Assembly: GCA_963669295.1 (NCBI GenBank)
Contig: OY769938.1
Location: 1,798,001 to 1,862,000 of the forward strand
DNA length: 64,000 nucleotides
Reading direction: 5' to 3'
Origin: G963669295 sp963669295
GTDB taxonomy: Bacteria > Bacteroidota > Bacteroidia > Flavobacteriales_D > CALLUQ01
Shown here: positions 52,942-60,908 of the stretch, piece after piece
Layout of the letters: each line of letters opens with the position of its first letter
Position numbering within the stretch: the first letter of the stretch is position 1
Position numbers and translations under genes: made by a program
Notes under the pieces: model-generated
The model's database searches: none
What the model saw: the letters and a program-made list of their open reading frames with translations, nothing else
What the model was told of the DNA's origin: nothing

Positions 52942-54414
52942 TTATTTTATGCTATTGGTAATTTCATTGGCCACCACCTGACCGGAAATAATTGATGGTG
53001 GAACACCAGGGCCTGGTACTGTAAGCTGCCCCGTGTAGTATAGGTTTTTGATTTTTTTACTGCGTATTGATGGCTTAAGAATAGCCGTTTGTTTTAGGGT
53101 ATTGGCAAGACCGTAGGCATTGCCTTTAAAAGCATTGTAATCTTGAATAAAATCGGCATGGGCGTAACTTCGCTTAAACACCACATGCTCGCGAATGGAT
53201 TGCGAAGTCAGCTGTTCCAGCCGCTCCATCACAAGGTTGTAATACCGCTCTCGAGTAGCGTCGTTGTCTTCCAAACCAGGAGCCACCGGGATGAGTACAA
53301 ACAAATTTTCGGCTCCTTTCGGGGCTACAGTATCATCTGTTTTTGAAGGACAGGACACATAAAACAAAGGGTTGGTAGGCCATTGAGGGTTCTTGTAGAT
53401 TTCCTGCGCATGGGCATCAAATGGCCGGTCGAAAAACAAATTGTGATGTTGCAATCCTTTTAATGGTGTGCTAACGCCCAGGTAAAAAATCAACGACGAA
53501 GGAGCCATTACCCTTTTGTTCCAGTAGGCTTCGCTATATGTTCTAAAACCCTCGGGCAATAACTGTTGTTCTACATGATGGTAATCAGCTCCTCCAATCA
53601 CTGCATCGGCTTGCAAGTAACCAGTATTGGTAATAACACCACTGCATTTATTGCCCACAACGGTAATTTGTTCAACGGTAGTATTGTATTGAAACTGTAC
53701 TCCTTTCGATGTGGCCAATGCCACCATTCCTTCTACCACCTTATGCATGCCTCCCATGGGGTACCAGGTACCCAGATTAATGTCGGCATAATTCATAAGG
53801 CTATACAATGCTGGGGTTTCTTGTGGCATGGCTCCTAAAAACAATACCGGAAACTCAAGCAGTTGAATAATTTTGGGATGCTTAAAGTATTTTCTAACGT
53901 AGCTCGAAAACGATTGAAAAATATGCAGTTTCAATGCGCCTTTTGCAATGCGCATATCAGCAAACTCGAAAATAGATTTCCCAGGCTTGTATACCAAATC
54001 GTTGATGCCTACATCGTATTTGTATTTAGCTTCCTTCAGGAATTTCTTTAGCTGTACGCTGCTGCCCGGCTCTAACGATTCGAACAATTGATACATGGCC
54101 TCAAGGTTAGCGGGAAGGTCAAGGGTGTCTCCTGCTCCAAAAAAGATACGGTACGAAGGATCGAGGCGCACCAAATCGTAAAAGTCGCTGGCCGAAGCAT
54201 TAAATTGTTGAAAGTACTTTTCAAACACATCTGGCATCCAATACCAACTGGGGCCCATGTCGAATGTAAATCCATCGGCAGCAAACTTTCGCGCCCTACC
54301 ACCTGCATGGTCGTTCTTTTCCAATACCGTTACTTCATAGCCCTCGCTGGCCAATTTAGTAGCGGCAGAAATACCAGCAAAGCCAGCGCCTATGATAACG
54401 ACCTTTTTGTTCAT
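52942..54414 (-). CDS. crtI: Phytoene desaturase
   Basis: 490 residues. The N-terminal FAD-binding motif is VVIIGAGFAGISAATKLASEG with AGGRARKF downstream, then DMGPSWYWMP. The C-terminal CrtI signature is NLYYTGQLTVPGPGVPPSIISG. It desaturates phytoene, most likely in four steps to lycopene, since a lycopene cyclase follows in the operon. The ATG is two bases after the sigma factor stop, so the two genes are tightly linked. Confidence 0.96.
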   Translation of the reverse strand: MNKKVVIIGAGFAGISAATKLASEGYEVTVLEKNDHAGGRARKFAADGFTFDMGPSWYWMPDVFEKYFQQFNASASDFYDLVRLDPSYRIFFGAGDTLDLPANLEAMYQLFESLEPGSSVQLKKFLKEAKYKYDVGINDLVYKPGKSIFEFADMRIAKGALKLHIFQSFSSYVRKYFKHPKIIQLLEFPVLFLGAMPQETPALYSLMNYADINLGTWYPMGGMHKVVEGMVALATSKGVQFQYNTTVEQITVVGNKCSGVITNTGYLQADAVIGGADYHHVEQQLLPEGFRTYSEAYWNKRVMAPSSLIFYLGVSTPLKGLQHHNLFFDRPFDAHAQEIYKNPQWPTNPLFYVSCPSKTDDTVAPKGAENLFVLIPVAPGLEDNDATRERYYNLVMERLEQLTSQSIREHVVFKRSYAHADFIQDYNAFKGNAYGLANTLKQTAILKPSIRSKKIKNLYYTGQLTVPGPGVPPSIISGQVVANEITNSIK

Positions 54415-54416
54415 GA

Positions 54417-54923
54417 TTAGCTCACGTAATCGTTCAATTGTGCCATCAATGCTTTGCGGGCAGCATAAATTCTACTTTTCACCGTGCCAATAGGGATTTG
54501 AAGCTGCTCGCTAATTTCTTCGTACTTAAACCCATCCAAATGCAGTTGAAATGGCGTGCGAAGATGCGTTGCAAGGGCATCAATCTTGCGTTTAATCTCA
54601 TTTGTTTGATAATTGGAATAAGGGGTCTCGACCTTGTTTCCCGGCAAAGCATTTAATGTGCCTGTAGCGCCTACCTTTTTAATCAATTGGTTGAACTTAC
54701 TGCTTCTTCGGTAGTTGTTAATGAAGGTGTTCTTCATAATGGTATACAACCATGCCGAAAAATTGGTTTGTTCGGTAAATTTCTCTCTATAAGTTAAGGC
54801 TTTTAAAACAGTTTCTTGCATTAAATCTTCCGCATCGGTCTGATTTCCGGTAAAATTCCATGCAAAACCTTTTAATGTTGGATAGGTATTCAGTAGTCGA
54901 TAATTAAATTCAATGCTTGTCAT
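54417..54923 (-). CDS. ECF-type sigma factor heading the carotenoid operon
   Basis: 168 residues. Region 2: TDAEDLMQETVLKALTYREKF and FSAWLYTIMKNTFINNYRR. Region 4: LDGFKYEEISEQLQIPIGTVKSRIYAARKAL. No anti-sigma gene is adjacent. It is the first gene after the predicted CarH-controlled promoter, so light would raise both this sigma factor and the crt enzymes, and it may extend the response to other loci. This recalls the ECF sigma CarQ in Myxococcus, without implying orthology. Confidence 0.92.
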   Translation of the reverse strand: MTSIEFNYRLLNTYPTLKGFAWNFTGNQTDAEDLMQETVLKALTYREKFTEQTNFSAWLYTIMKNTFINNYRRSSKFNQLIKKVGATGTLNALPGNKVETPYSNYQTNEIKRKIDALATHLRTPFQLHLDGFKYEEISEQLQIPIGTVKSRIYAARKALMAQLNDYVS

Positions 54924-54932
54924 AAGAAGTTG

Positions 54933-54973
54933 TTTTGTTTAACAAACATATAAAATGATTAAACAAAAACAAA
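54933..54973 (-). promoter_or_regulatory. Promoter and operator of the carotenoid operon
   Basis: On the minus strand TATGTTTG (54943-54950) matches the Bacteroidota -7 consensus TAnnTTTG, and TTTG (54970-54973) lies 19 bases upstream, the expected -33 spacing. The -7 box sits within a perfect 10-bp inverted repeat, TTTTGTTTAA (54933-54942) and TTAAACAAAA (54959-54968), spacer 16. A MerR-type regulator bound there would overlap RNA polymerase. The sigma factor ATG is 20 bases downstream. Confidence 0.65.
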
Positions 54974-55033
54974 ATGGGAATTAGTCGGTAATCGCCCATT
55001 TAATGCGCAAAAGCCTGTTAATCAGGAAAATAC

Positions 55034-55067
55034 TTTGTTTAGTTTTTATTAAAAAATATTAAACAAA
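55034..55067. promoter_or_regulatory. Second copy of the candidate CarH operator
   Basis: TTTGTTTAG (55034-55042) and TTAAACAAA (55059-55067), again with a 16-base spacer and one mismatch. It lies between the carH stop (55072) and the carotenoid promoter, about 100 bases from the first copy. Confidence 0.55.
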
Positions 55068-55071
55068 AGTA

Positions 55072-55947
55072 TTAGTGCAACACTTCTTTGAGTTGGATGG
55101 CTGTTTGCAACAACGTAATGTTCTTAGGGGTTGACATTGAATATTGTTGTGCCTGCTGGCCCATCACATAAATATGTTGCTCGGGCAGTTGTTGAGAAAG
55201 GTGCTCCAGGTATTTTTTCATATCTGATTCGGAGCGAGGAGAAATGAACGATGTTATCAAACAATCGGCTTGCTTGATTTTACATACCGACAGCAAGTCA
55301 TTAAGAGGAACAGACTGCCCCAGGTAAGTAAGCTGATGTCCATACTTTTTCACCAAATAGGCATCGAAAAGCAAACCCAGTTCATGCATTTCTCCTTCGG
55401 GCAAAAACAATACTATTTCTTTCGATGAAGCATTGGCCATTCCTGTAACTCCATCAATGGCAACAATCAATTTTTGGCGCACAAGGTTGGAAATGAAGTG
55501 TTCCTGGGCAGGGTTAATACTTCCGGTTTGCCACATCACTCCAATTTTTTCCAGAAACGGATAAACAATGTTCAAGATGGTGTCTTCAAAGCCCACCCGA
55601 ATGATGCAATCGGAAAGAATTTTCTCGAATTTCCCCTCATCCACCTCGATCATTGACACCACCAACCGATCAATTTCAATGTCTTCCACCATCGATTGGC
55701 TGGAAATCTCAGCCACCTTGATGTTGATTTCTTCTTCCGCAAGTCCGGCAATCTTCGAAATCTTTAATCCATGCGTATTGAGAATGGCAATGTTAAGCAC
55801 CAGTTTCAGGTCTTTATCCGAATAATAGCGGATATTGGTGTCGGTACGTTGAGGGGTAACGATGCCGTAACGCTTTTCCCATATTCGAATGGTGTGTGCT
55901 TTTACGCCCGATAGTCGTTCTAAATCTTTGATAGAATATTTCCCCAT
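55072..55947 (-). CDS. carH: CarH/LitR-type B12-dependent photoreceptor transcription repressor
   Basis: 291 residues. The N-terminal MerR HTH is KYSIKDLERLSGVKAHTIRIWEKRYG with RYYSDKDLKLV. The helical cap domain carries W-x9-E-H (WQTGSINPAQEH), the CarH motif that shields the upper face of adenosylcobalamin. The Rossmann part has the lower-ligand His in LPEGEMHELG, which fits E/D-x-H-x-x-G. In known CarH proteins the dark tetramer represses, and light breaks the Co-C bond and releases DNA. The gene lies upstream of, and on the same strand as, the carotenoid operon. TAAATTTG at 55955-55962 may be its own -7 box, almost at the ATG. Confidence 0.88.
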   Translation of the reverse strand: MGKYSIKDLERLSGVKAHTIRIWEKRYGIVTPQRTDTNIRYYSDKDLKLVLNIAILNTHGLKISKIAGLAEEEINIKVAEISSQSMVEDIEIDRLVVSMIEVDEGKFEKILSDCIIRVGFEDTILNIVYPFLEKIGVMWQTGSINPAQEHFISNLVRQKLIVAIDGVTGMANASSKEIVLFLPEGEMHELGLLFDAYLVKKYGHQLTYLGQSVPLNDLLSVCKIKQADCLITSFISPRSESDMKKYLEHLSQQLPEQHIYVMGQQAQQYSMSTPKNITLLQTAIQLKEVLH

Positions 55948-56020
55948 AACGCTACAAATTTAATCAGCACAATATAAACTTAACACACCAACCTCCTGAT
56001 TGTTCGCATTATTTTCATTT

Positions 56021-56878
56021 TTATTGGTTCAAGGCATTCACCACCTCCATTAAATCGCCCACTTCATAAAAATCAACCGTCAAAAAATTAGGAACCTTTT
56101 CCATGGCATCAGCACACTTTCTTGCGCGAGAAAGCATATACGGCAAGGCATTCACCACTTTAGCTTGTTTGTAGTTGCCCACTCCCAGTGTTTTAGTGGT
56201 AATGAAGTGGTTTAAGATGAATAAGTCGTTGTGAATTTGCCCTCTATTGGGCGTGCAGCGAAAAGCCGAAGTATCGTGTGCTGTAAAGTGGGTTTCTACA
56301 CAATGATCCCATACGTAGTGGTGCCATGGCGCGCGCGGGGTGCTTTTATTGTCGGTAAACACCACCAGCCGCTGGTTGTTTTGCACCATTGTAGCCAAAG
56401 TAGGCCACGCTTCACCTGGTTCCTTAGCAAAGGTATATGCCGCTAAACCAGTAGCTGTAAAAACTTCCTCTACCAGCGCATGATCAACGTACGACTCCAA
56501 AATAAGGGTTACTACTTCATGGGGATGCTGCTTCAAAAACAATTGAATGGCTGTAGCAATTTCTTCAAATGGCTGATAACCCAAAAAAGCATAGCTATGG
56601 TATACCACCACTTTTCCTCGTCGCTCATGCAAATCAATCATAAGCCCTCTAACGCCTTCCTCCAATTGTTGCGCCATGGGAAAACCCTGGTTGGGGTATT
56701 TGAAATTAAGTGGCCCCTGCCTGTAGTTATAAGCATTATGGGTAGTGGCATATACCACTTCGTTGTATCTTTTCGAGCACAGTTTTACATCGCCATTGCA
56801 AGAAAGCGATTGCGAAAACAACATGGAATTGAATAAGCTCAACACCAACATGAGCAGTGAAACAGAGAAGCTTTGCAC
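56021..56878 (-). CDS. PI-PLC-X-domain-like secreted phosphodiesterase
   Basis: 285 residues with a signal peptide (hydrophobic residues 5-20, ending MLFSQS). TIM-barrel PI-PLC-like segments: YATTHNAYNYR (first catalytic His region), GVRGLMIDLHERRGKVVVYHSYAFLGYQ (second His), VVTLILESYVDH and LVVFTDNKST. The Ca-dependent eukaryote-like insert is missing, as in bacterial enzymes. Possible substrates are inositol phospholipids or other glycerophosphodiesters. The start is GTG 56878; an internal ATG nine codons in would leave a shorter leader. Confidence 0.8.
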   Translation of the reverse strand: MQSFSVSLLMLVLSLFNSMLFSQSLSCNGDVKLCSKRYNEVVYATTHNAYNYRQGPLNFKYPNQGFPMAQQLEEGVRGLMIDLHERRGKVVVYHSYAFLGYQPFEEIATAIQLFLKQHPHEVVTLILESYVDHALVEEVFTATGLAAYTFAKEPGEAWPTLATMVQNNQRLVVFTDNKSTPRAPWHHYVWDHCVETHFTAHDTSAFRCTPNRGQIHNDLFILNHFITTKTLGVGNYKQAKVVNALPYMLSRARKCADAMEKVPNFLTVDFYEVGDLMEVVNALNQ

Positions 56879-56958
56879 GAATTAAAGATATTAAACCTCG
56901 CCAAACCTGAATAACACATTTGGCCTTTTACCAACTCCTTTTCTTTTGTCGGAAGCAC

Positions 56959-56966
56959 TATCTTTG
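56959..56966 (+). promoter_or_regulatory. TATCTTTG -7 box next to the uvrC start
   Basis: A perfect TAnnTTTG match ending five bases before the uvrC ATG, which implies a leaderless message. No strong -33 at 19 bases. Confidence 0.4.
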
Positions 56967-56971
56967 TTACA

Positions 56972-58774
56972 ATGGCAACCCCCGAAAGCTTACAAAATAT
57001 CATCAAATCACTTCCCAATAAGCCAGGCATATATCAATACTTTGATGGCAATGGCGATATCATTTATGTAGGAAAAGCTAAAAACCTAAAGAAAAGGGTC
57101 AGCTCTTACTTTACCAAGCAACACACCAATGGAAAAACGTATGTGTTGGTGAAAAAAATTGCCGACATCAAAACCATGATTGTAGATACGGAGCATGATG
57201 CTTTGTTGCTAGAAAACAGCTTGATAAAAAAATATCAACCCAGGTACAACATTCAGCTGAAAGACGACAAAACCTTTCCATGGATTTGTATCAAGAAAGA
57301 GCGATTTCCCCGTGTTTTTTCCACACGGAATGTAGTACATGACGGGTCGGAATACTTTGGCCCATACACTTCTGTAAAAGCCATGAATACCCTGCTCGAT
57401 TTGGTAAAGCAGTTGTATTCGTTAAGAACATGTAATTATAATTTGTCGGAAGACAACATTAACAAAGGCAAGTTTAAGGTATGCCTGGAGTACCATTTGG
57501 GCAACTGCAAAGGCCCGTGTGAAGGCTTACAAACAGAAGAGGATTACCAAACCAACATCCAGGAAATAAGGCAAATTATCAAGGGTAACATCGCTTCGGT
57601 AGGAAAAGAACTCAAGCAATTGATGCAACAGTTTTCGGCCAACTTTGAATTTGAACAAGCACAAGTCATTAAAGAAAAAATCGATTTGCTTGAAAAATAC
57701 CAGGCCCGCTCTACCATTGTTAACCCAAGCATACACAATGTAGATGTATTTTCCATTGCTTCCGACATTAAAGCCGGGTATGTAAATTATATGCGCATTG
57801 TAAACGGTGCCATTGTTCAAGGGCATACCATTGAACTAAAAAAGAAGCTGGATGAAAGCGATGAAACATTAATGGAGTACGCCATTGCCGAATTGCGCCA
57901 GCGGTTTAAAAGCCTTTCCACCACTGTTTATGTGCCTTTTGAAATGAGTATGCAGCTCGAAGGAGCAACATTCCATGTTCCTCAGCGGGGCGATAAGAAA
58001 AAACTGCTGGGCCTCTCGCAACGCAACGCCAGGTACTACATGCTGGAAAAACACCAACAAGAAAAACTGGTCAATCCCGACAGGCATGCCAACCGTGTAT
58101 TGGAAACGCTAAAAAAAGACCTTCGATTAAAAGAAACACCACACCATATTGAGTGTTTCGACAACTCTAATTTCCAGGGCACCAACGCTGTTGCAGCATG
58201 TGTGGTTTTCAAAAATGCCAAACCTTCAAAAAAAGACTACCGCCATTTTAACATCAAAACGGTAGAGGGGCCCGACGATTTCGCTTCGATGGAGGAAGTG
58301 GTTTTTCGACGGTACAGAAGGCTGCTGGAAGAAGAAGAGCCTTTGCCTCAACTCATCGTGATTGATGGAGGAAAAGGGCAATTAAATGCCGCGCTCAAAA
58401 GCTTAAAACAGCTCGACCTTATTGGTACAATTGCCATCATTGGCATTGCTAAAAAATTAGAGGAGGTATACCTTCCAGGCGACTCCATTCCGCTGTACAT
58501 TGACAAACGTTCGGAATCGTTGAAACTCATTCAAAACTTACGCAATGAAGCGCACCGGTTTGGCATTACACACCACCGACAAAAGCGCAGCAAAAATGCC
58601 ATTCAATCGGAGCTTACCACCATTGAAGGGGTAGGTGAAAAAACATTGCAAAAACTACTGCGCGCTTTTAAATCGGTTAAGCGCATTAAAGCTGCTCCAG
58701 AAGCTGAATTAAGTGAAGTAATTGGGAAAAGCAAAGCTGCCGTGGTGTTTAAGCACTTCAACCCCCCTAACTAA
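56972..58774 (+). CDS. uvrC: Excinuclease ABC subunit C
   Basis: 600 residues, full length. GIY-YIG nuclease domain at 10-90 (KPGIYQYFDGNGDIIYVGKAKNLKKR). UVR motif at about 205-240 (NFEFEQAQVIKEKIDLLEKY). RNase H-like endonuclease domain with HIECFDNSNFQGTNAVAACVVF and LIVIDGGKGQLNAAL. C-terminal helix-hairpin-helix (TIEGVGEKTLQKLLRAF). It makes the dual incisions in nucleotide excision repair. It overlaps the convergent gpsA by 8 bp. Confidence 0.97.
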   Translation: MATPESLQNIIKSLPNKPGIYQYFDGNGDIIYVGKAKNLKKRVSSYFTKQHTNGKTYVLVKKIADIKTMIVDTEHDALLLENSLIKKYQPRYNIQLKDDKTFPWICIKKERFPRVFSTRNVVHDGSEYFGPYTSVKAMNTLLDLVKQLYSLRTCNYNLSEDNINKGKFKVCLEYHLGNCKGPCEGLQTEEDYQTNIQEIRQIIKGNIASVGKELKQLMQQFSANFEFEQAQVIKEKIDLLEKYQARSTIVNPSIHNVDVFSIASDIKAGYVNYMRIVNGAIVQGHTIELKKKLDESDETLMEYAIAELRQRFKSLSTTVYVPFEMSMQLEGATFHVPQRGDKKKLLGLSQRNARYYMLEKHQQEKLVNPDRHANRVLETLKKDLRLKETPHHIECFDNSNFQGTNAVAACVVFKNAKPSKKDYRHFNIKTVEGPDDFASMEEVVFRRYRRLLEEEEPLPQLIVIDGGKGQLNAALKSLKQLDLIGTIAIIGIAKKLEEVYLPGDSIPLYIDKRSESLKLIQNLRNEAHRFGITHHRQKRSKNAIQSELTTIEGVGEKTLQKLLRAFKSVKRIKAAPEAELSEVIGKSKAAVVFKHFNPPN

Positions 58775-59774
58775 GTTGGTCGCAAAGGATACGAATCTCT
58801 ATTACTGGCGAGATTTTTTCGTAAAGGATGTTGTACACCGCATTGCAAATAGGCATGTCTACCTCAAACTTTTTGTTGATTTCGTAAATGCTCTTGGTCG
58901 CATAATAACCCTCGGCCACCATCGACATTTCCATGTGCGCTGCTTTTACCGTATACCCTCTTCCGATCATTTGCCCAAAGGTTCGGTTGCGCGAAAACGT
59001 GGAGTAAGCCGTCACCAAAAGATCTCCTAAATAGGCCGATGTTTTCACATCACGATGAATGGGGTTGATGGCATCTACAAAACGCTCTATTTCCTGGATG
59101 GCATTGGTAATGAGAATTGCCTGAAAGTTATCGCCATAATTCAGTCCGCTGCAAATTCCACTTGCTACGGCATAAATGTTCTTAAGCACGGCCGATATCT
59201 CAGTGCCAAACAAATCGTTCGAAACGGTAGTTTTGATGTAGCGGCACTCCAACAGCTTTGCAACGGTAGCCGCCTTCTCTTCGTTTTGGCAAGCAATGGT
59301 AAGGTACGATAGTTTCTCCATCGCTACCTCTTCGGCATGGCATGGGCCACAAATAATGCCTATGGAATCGTAAGGCGTACCAAACTCTTTGTGCATATAA
59401 CGTGCAGGAATGGCGTTGTACTCTGGAATAACCCCTTTAATGGCTGAAAACAACACTTTGTTTTCCATGCCTTTTTCTTTGATGATAGGGTTTGCCTGAA
59501 CACTTTGATCTAAAAATGCCGAAGGGACGGCAAGGATCAAAATATCGGAAGCATCAAGAATAGCACCCATGTCGGTGCTTACATTTAACTTTTGCACATC
59601 GAATTCAACCGATGGCAGGTAGTTAGGGTTGTGTCGATACTTTTTGATGTGCTCCACCGCCTCTTCATTTCTCATCCACCAATTCACTGTGTCAACGTTG
59701 TTGCTCAACATCTTCACAATGGCTGTGGCCCAACTTCCTCCTCCGAGCACTCCTATTTTTGAGGGCTTTTCCAT
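58767..59774 (-). CDS. gpsA: NAD(P)-dependent glycerol-3-phosphate dehydrogenase
   Basis: 335 residues. Rossmann motif IGVLGGGSWATAIVKMLSNN; substrate Lys in FSAIKGVIPEYNAIPA; the region CGPCHAEEVAMEKLS; catalytic Lys segment EISAVLKNIYAVASGICSGLNYGDN. It makes sn-glycerol-3-phosphate for phospholipid synthesis. The ATG is at 59774; the C-terminus overlaps the uvrC end. Confidence 0.96.
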   Translation of the reverse strand: MEKPSKIGVLGGGSWATAIVKMLSNNVDTVNWWMRNEEAVEHIKKYRHNPNYLPSVEFDVQKLNVSTDMGAILDASDILILAVPSAFLDQSVQANPIIKEKGMENKVLFSAIKGVIPEYNAIPARYMHKEFGTPYDSIGIICGPCHAEEVAMEKLSYLTIACQNEEKAATVAKLLECRYIKTTVSNDLFGTEISAVLKNIYAVASGICSGLNYGDNFQAILITNAIQEIERFVDAINPIHRDVKTSAYLGDLLVTAYSTFSRNRTFGQMIGRGYTVKAAHMEMSMVAEGYYATKSIYEINKKFEVDMPICNAVYNILYEKISPVIEIRILCDQLS

Positions 59775-59798
59775 GAATTACAAAAGTACAATAATCTT

Positions 59799-60908
59799 TT
59801 ACTTCGGTGGTGTGTCTTTCAATAGCGCAGGCAAGTAACGCTCTACCACCTCCAATACCACCACGTCGGGTTGGTACTCTTCAATCAATTTATGATTAAT
59901 ACGGTGATTCCATACAAACACACTTTCTTTAAACCCATACGAACTGTACTTACGAATGGTTTGTCCAAACGAATCATGAAACATCAATAGTTTTGGCAAT
60001 GCCTCGTTATTTACTTTAAACAGGTTGTGATTTCCTGTATTCCCGAGGTGTTTAAAAGTGTTTTCTACCCGCTCCTTATCAAGTGTTGGCTCGCAGCGTA
60101 TAAACGGCTCTGAGTCGAATTCATTCAACGACAATGCACGCACCAAATCTCCCGTCAAATCGGCTTGCTCTACCGTTAAATGTTCAGCCATCACCACACG
60201 GGGTTGAATGCCTACCCGCATCAAATGCTGCATCACTTGCACATAGCCAATGTATCCCCCAATATCGTTCCAATGGGTATCGGTTCTATAATACAGCTGG
60301 GTTTTGCTTTTATGTTGTTGTAACGGTGCTCTTAAATCGATGTATTGTACTGAAGTATTACTCAAAATGTTCACCACCTGATCGGCCCTGGAGGGGTTGT
60401 TTGTTTTTACAATATAGTTGGGTAAGTACTCTGGGTATATGGTGTGCTTGTTGGGCACAATAACAACCACAAAAGGAATCCCTTTCTGGCTCAATTGCTC
60501 CTGATGGTATCGCAGGTTTTGTTCAATAACTTGCAACTCCTCAGGGGTAAAAGGGTGTTCTGCCCTGTAATCTTCAATGGCCTTTTCACCCGCAAAGAAC
60601 AGCCAGTTCTGCTTGCCAATGACCACTTTGCGCACCCCCGAAACCTTTAACCACTCTCGCTTGGCATAGTTATTCACCTTTACCATTTCGGTGCGCAAAC
60701 CAAAATGATCGCCATAATATGCTTCAAATTTCTTTGGGAATTTTTCAATCGAATCAAGGCTCCACGACCAGGTTGGAAATGCAGCAAGCTTTCGCTTTTC
60801 CGTATTTTCAAAGAAGGTTTCTTTGCCCAACAGCCAGAACAATGAAGGCAGTGCAACCACCACCACAAACAGGAGGTTAAACAACTTGATATGTGAAGCC
60901 TTCCTCAT
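59799..60908 (-). CDS. AlgX/AlgJ-like SGNH acetyltransferase partner
   Basis: 369 residues with one N-terminal signal-anchor (NLLFVVVVALPSLFWLL). The AlgX/AlgJ catalytic pattern is visible: TDTHWNDIGGYIGYVQVM (Asp and His) and LMFHDSFGQTIRKY (nucleophile Ser). QNWLFFAGEKAIEDYRAEHPFT and PFVVVIVPNKHTIYPEYLP are family segments. With the adjoining AlgI-like MBOAT protein it should move acetyl groups across the membrane onto an extracellular polysaccharide or wall polymer. Its ATG abuts the algI-like stop. No polymer synthase is adjacent. Confidence 0.85.
   Translation of the reverse strand: MRKASHIKLFNLLFVVVVALPSLFWLLGKETFFENTEKRKLAAFPTWSWSLDSIEKFPKKFEAYYGDHFGLRTEMVKVNNYAKREWLKVSGVRKVVIGKQNWLFFAGEKAIEDYRAEHPFTPEELQVIEQNLRYHQEQLSQKGIPFVVVIVPNKHTIYPEYLPNYIVKTNNPSRADQVVNILSNTSVQYIDLRAPLQQHKSKTQLYYRTDTHWNDIGGYIGYVQVMQHLMRVGIQPRVVMAEHLTVEQADLTGDLVRALSLNEFDSEPFIRCEPTLDKERVENTFKHLGNTGNHNLFKVNNEALPKLLMFHDSFGQTIRKYSSYGFKESVFVWNHRINHKLIEEYQPDVVVLEVVERYLPALLKDTPPK

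Noticed and set aside
54417..54923. Treating the ECF sigma factor as unrelated to the carotenoid genes
   Set aside because: It is two bases from crtI, on the same strand and directly behind the only good promoter, so it is the first gene of that operon.
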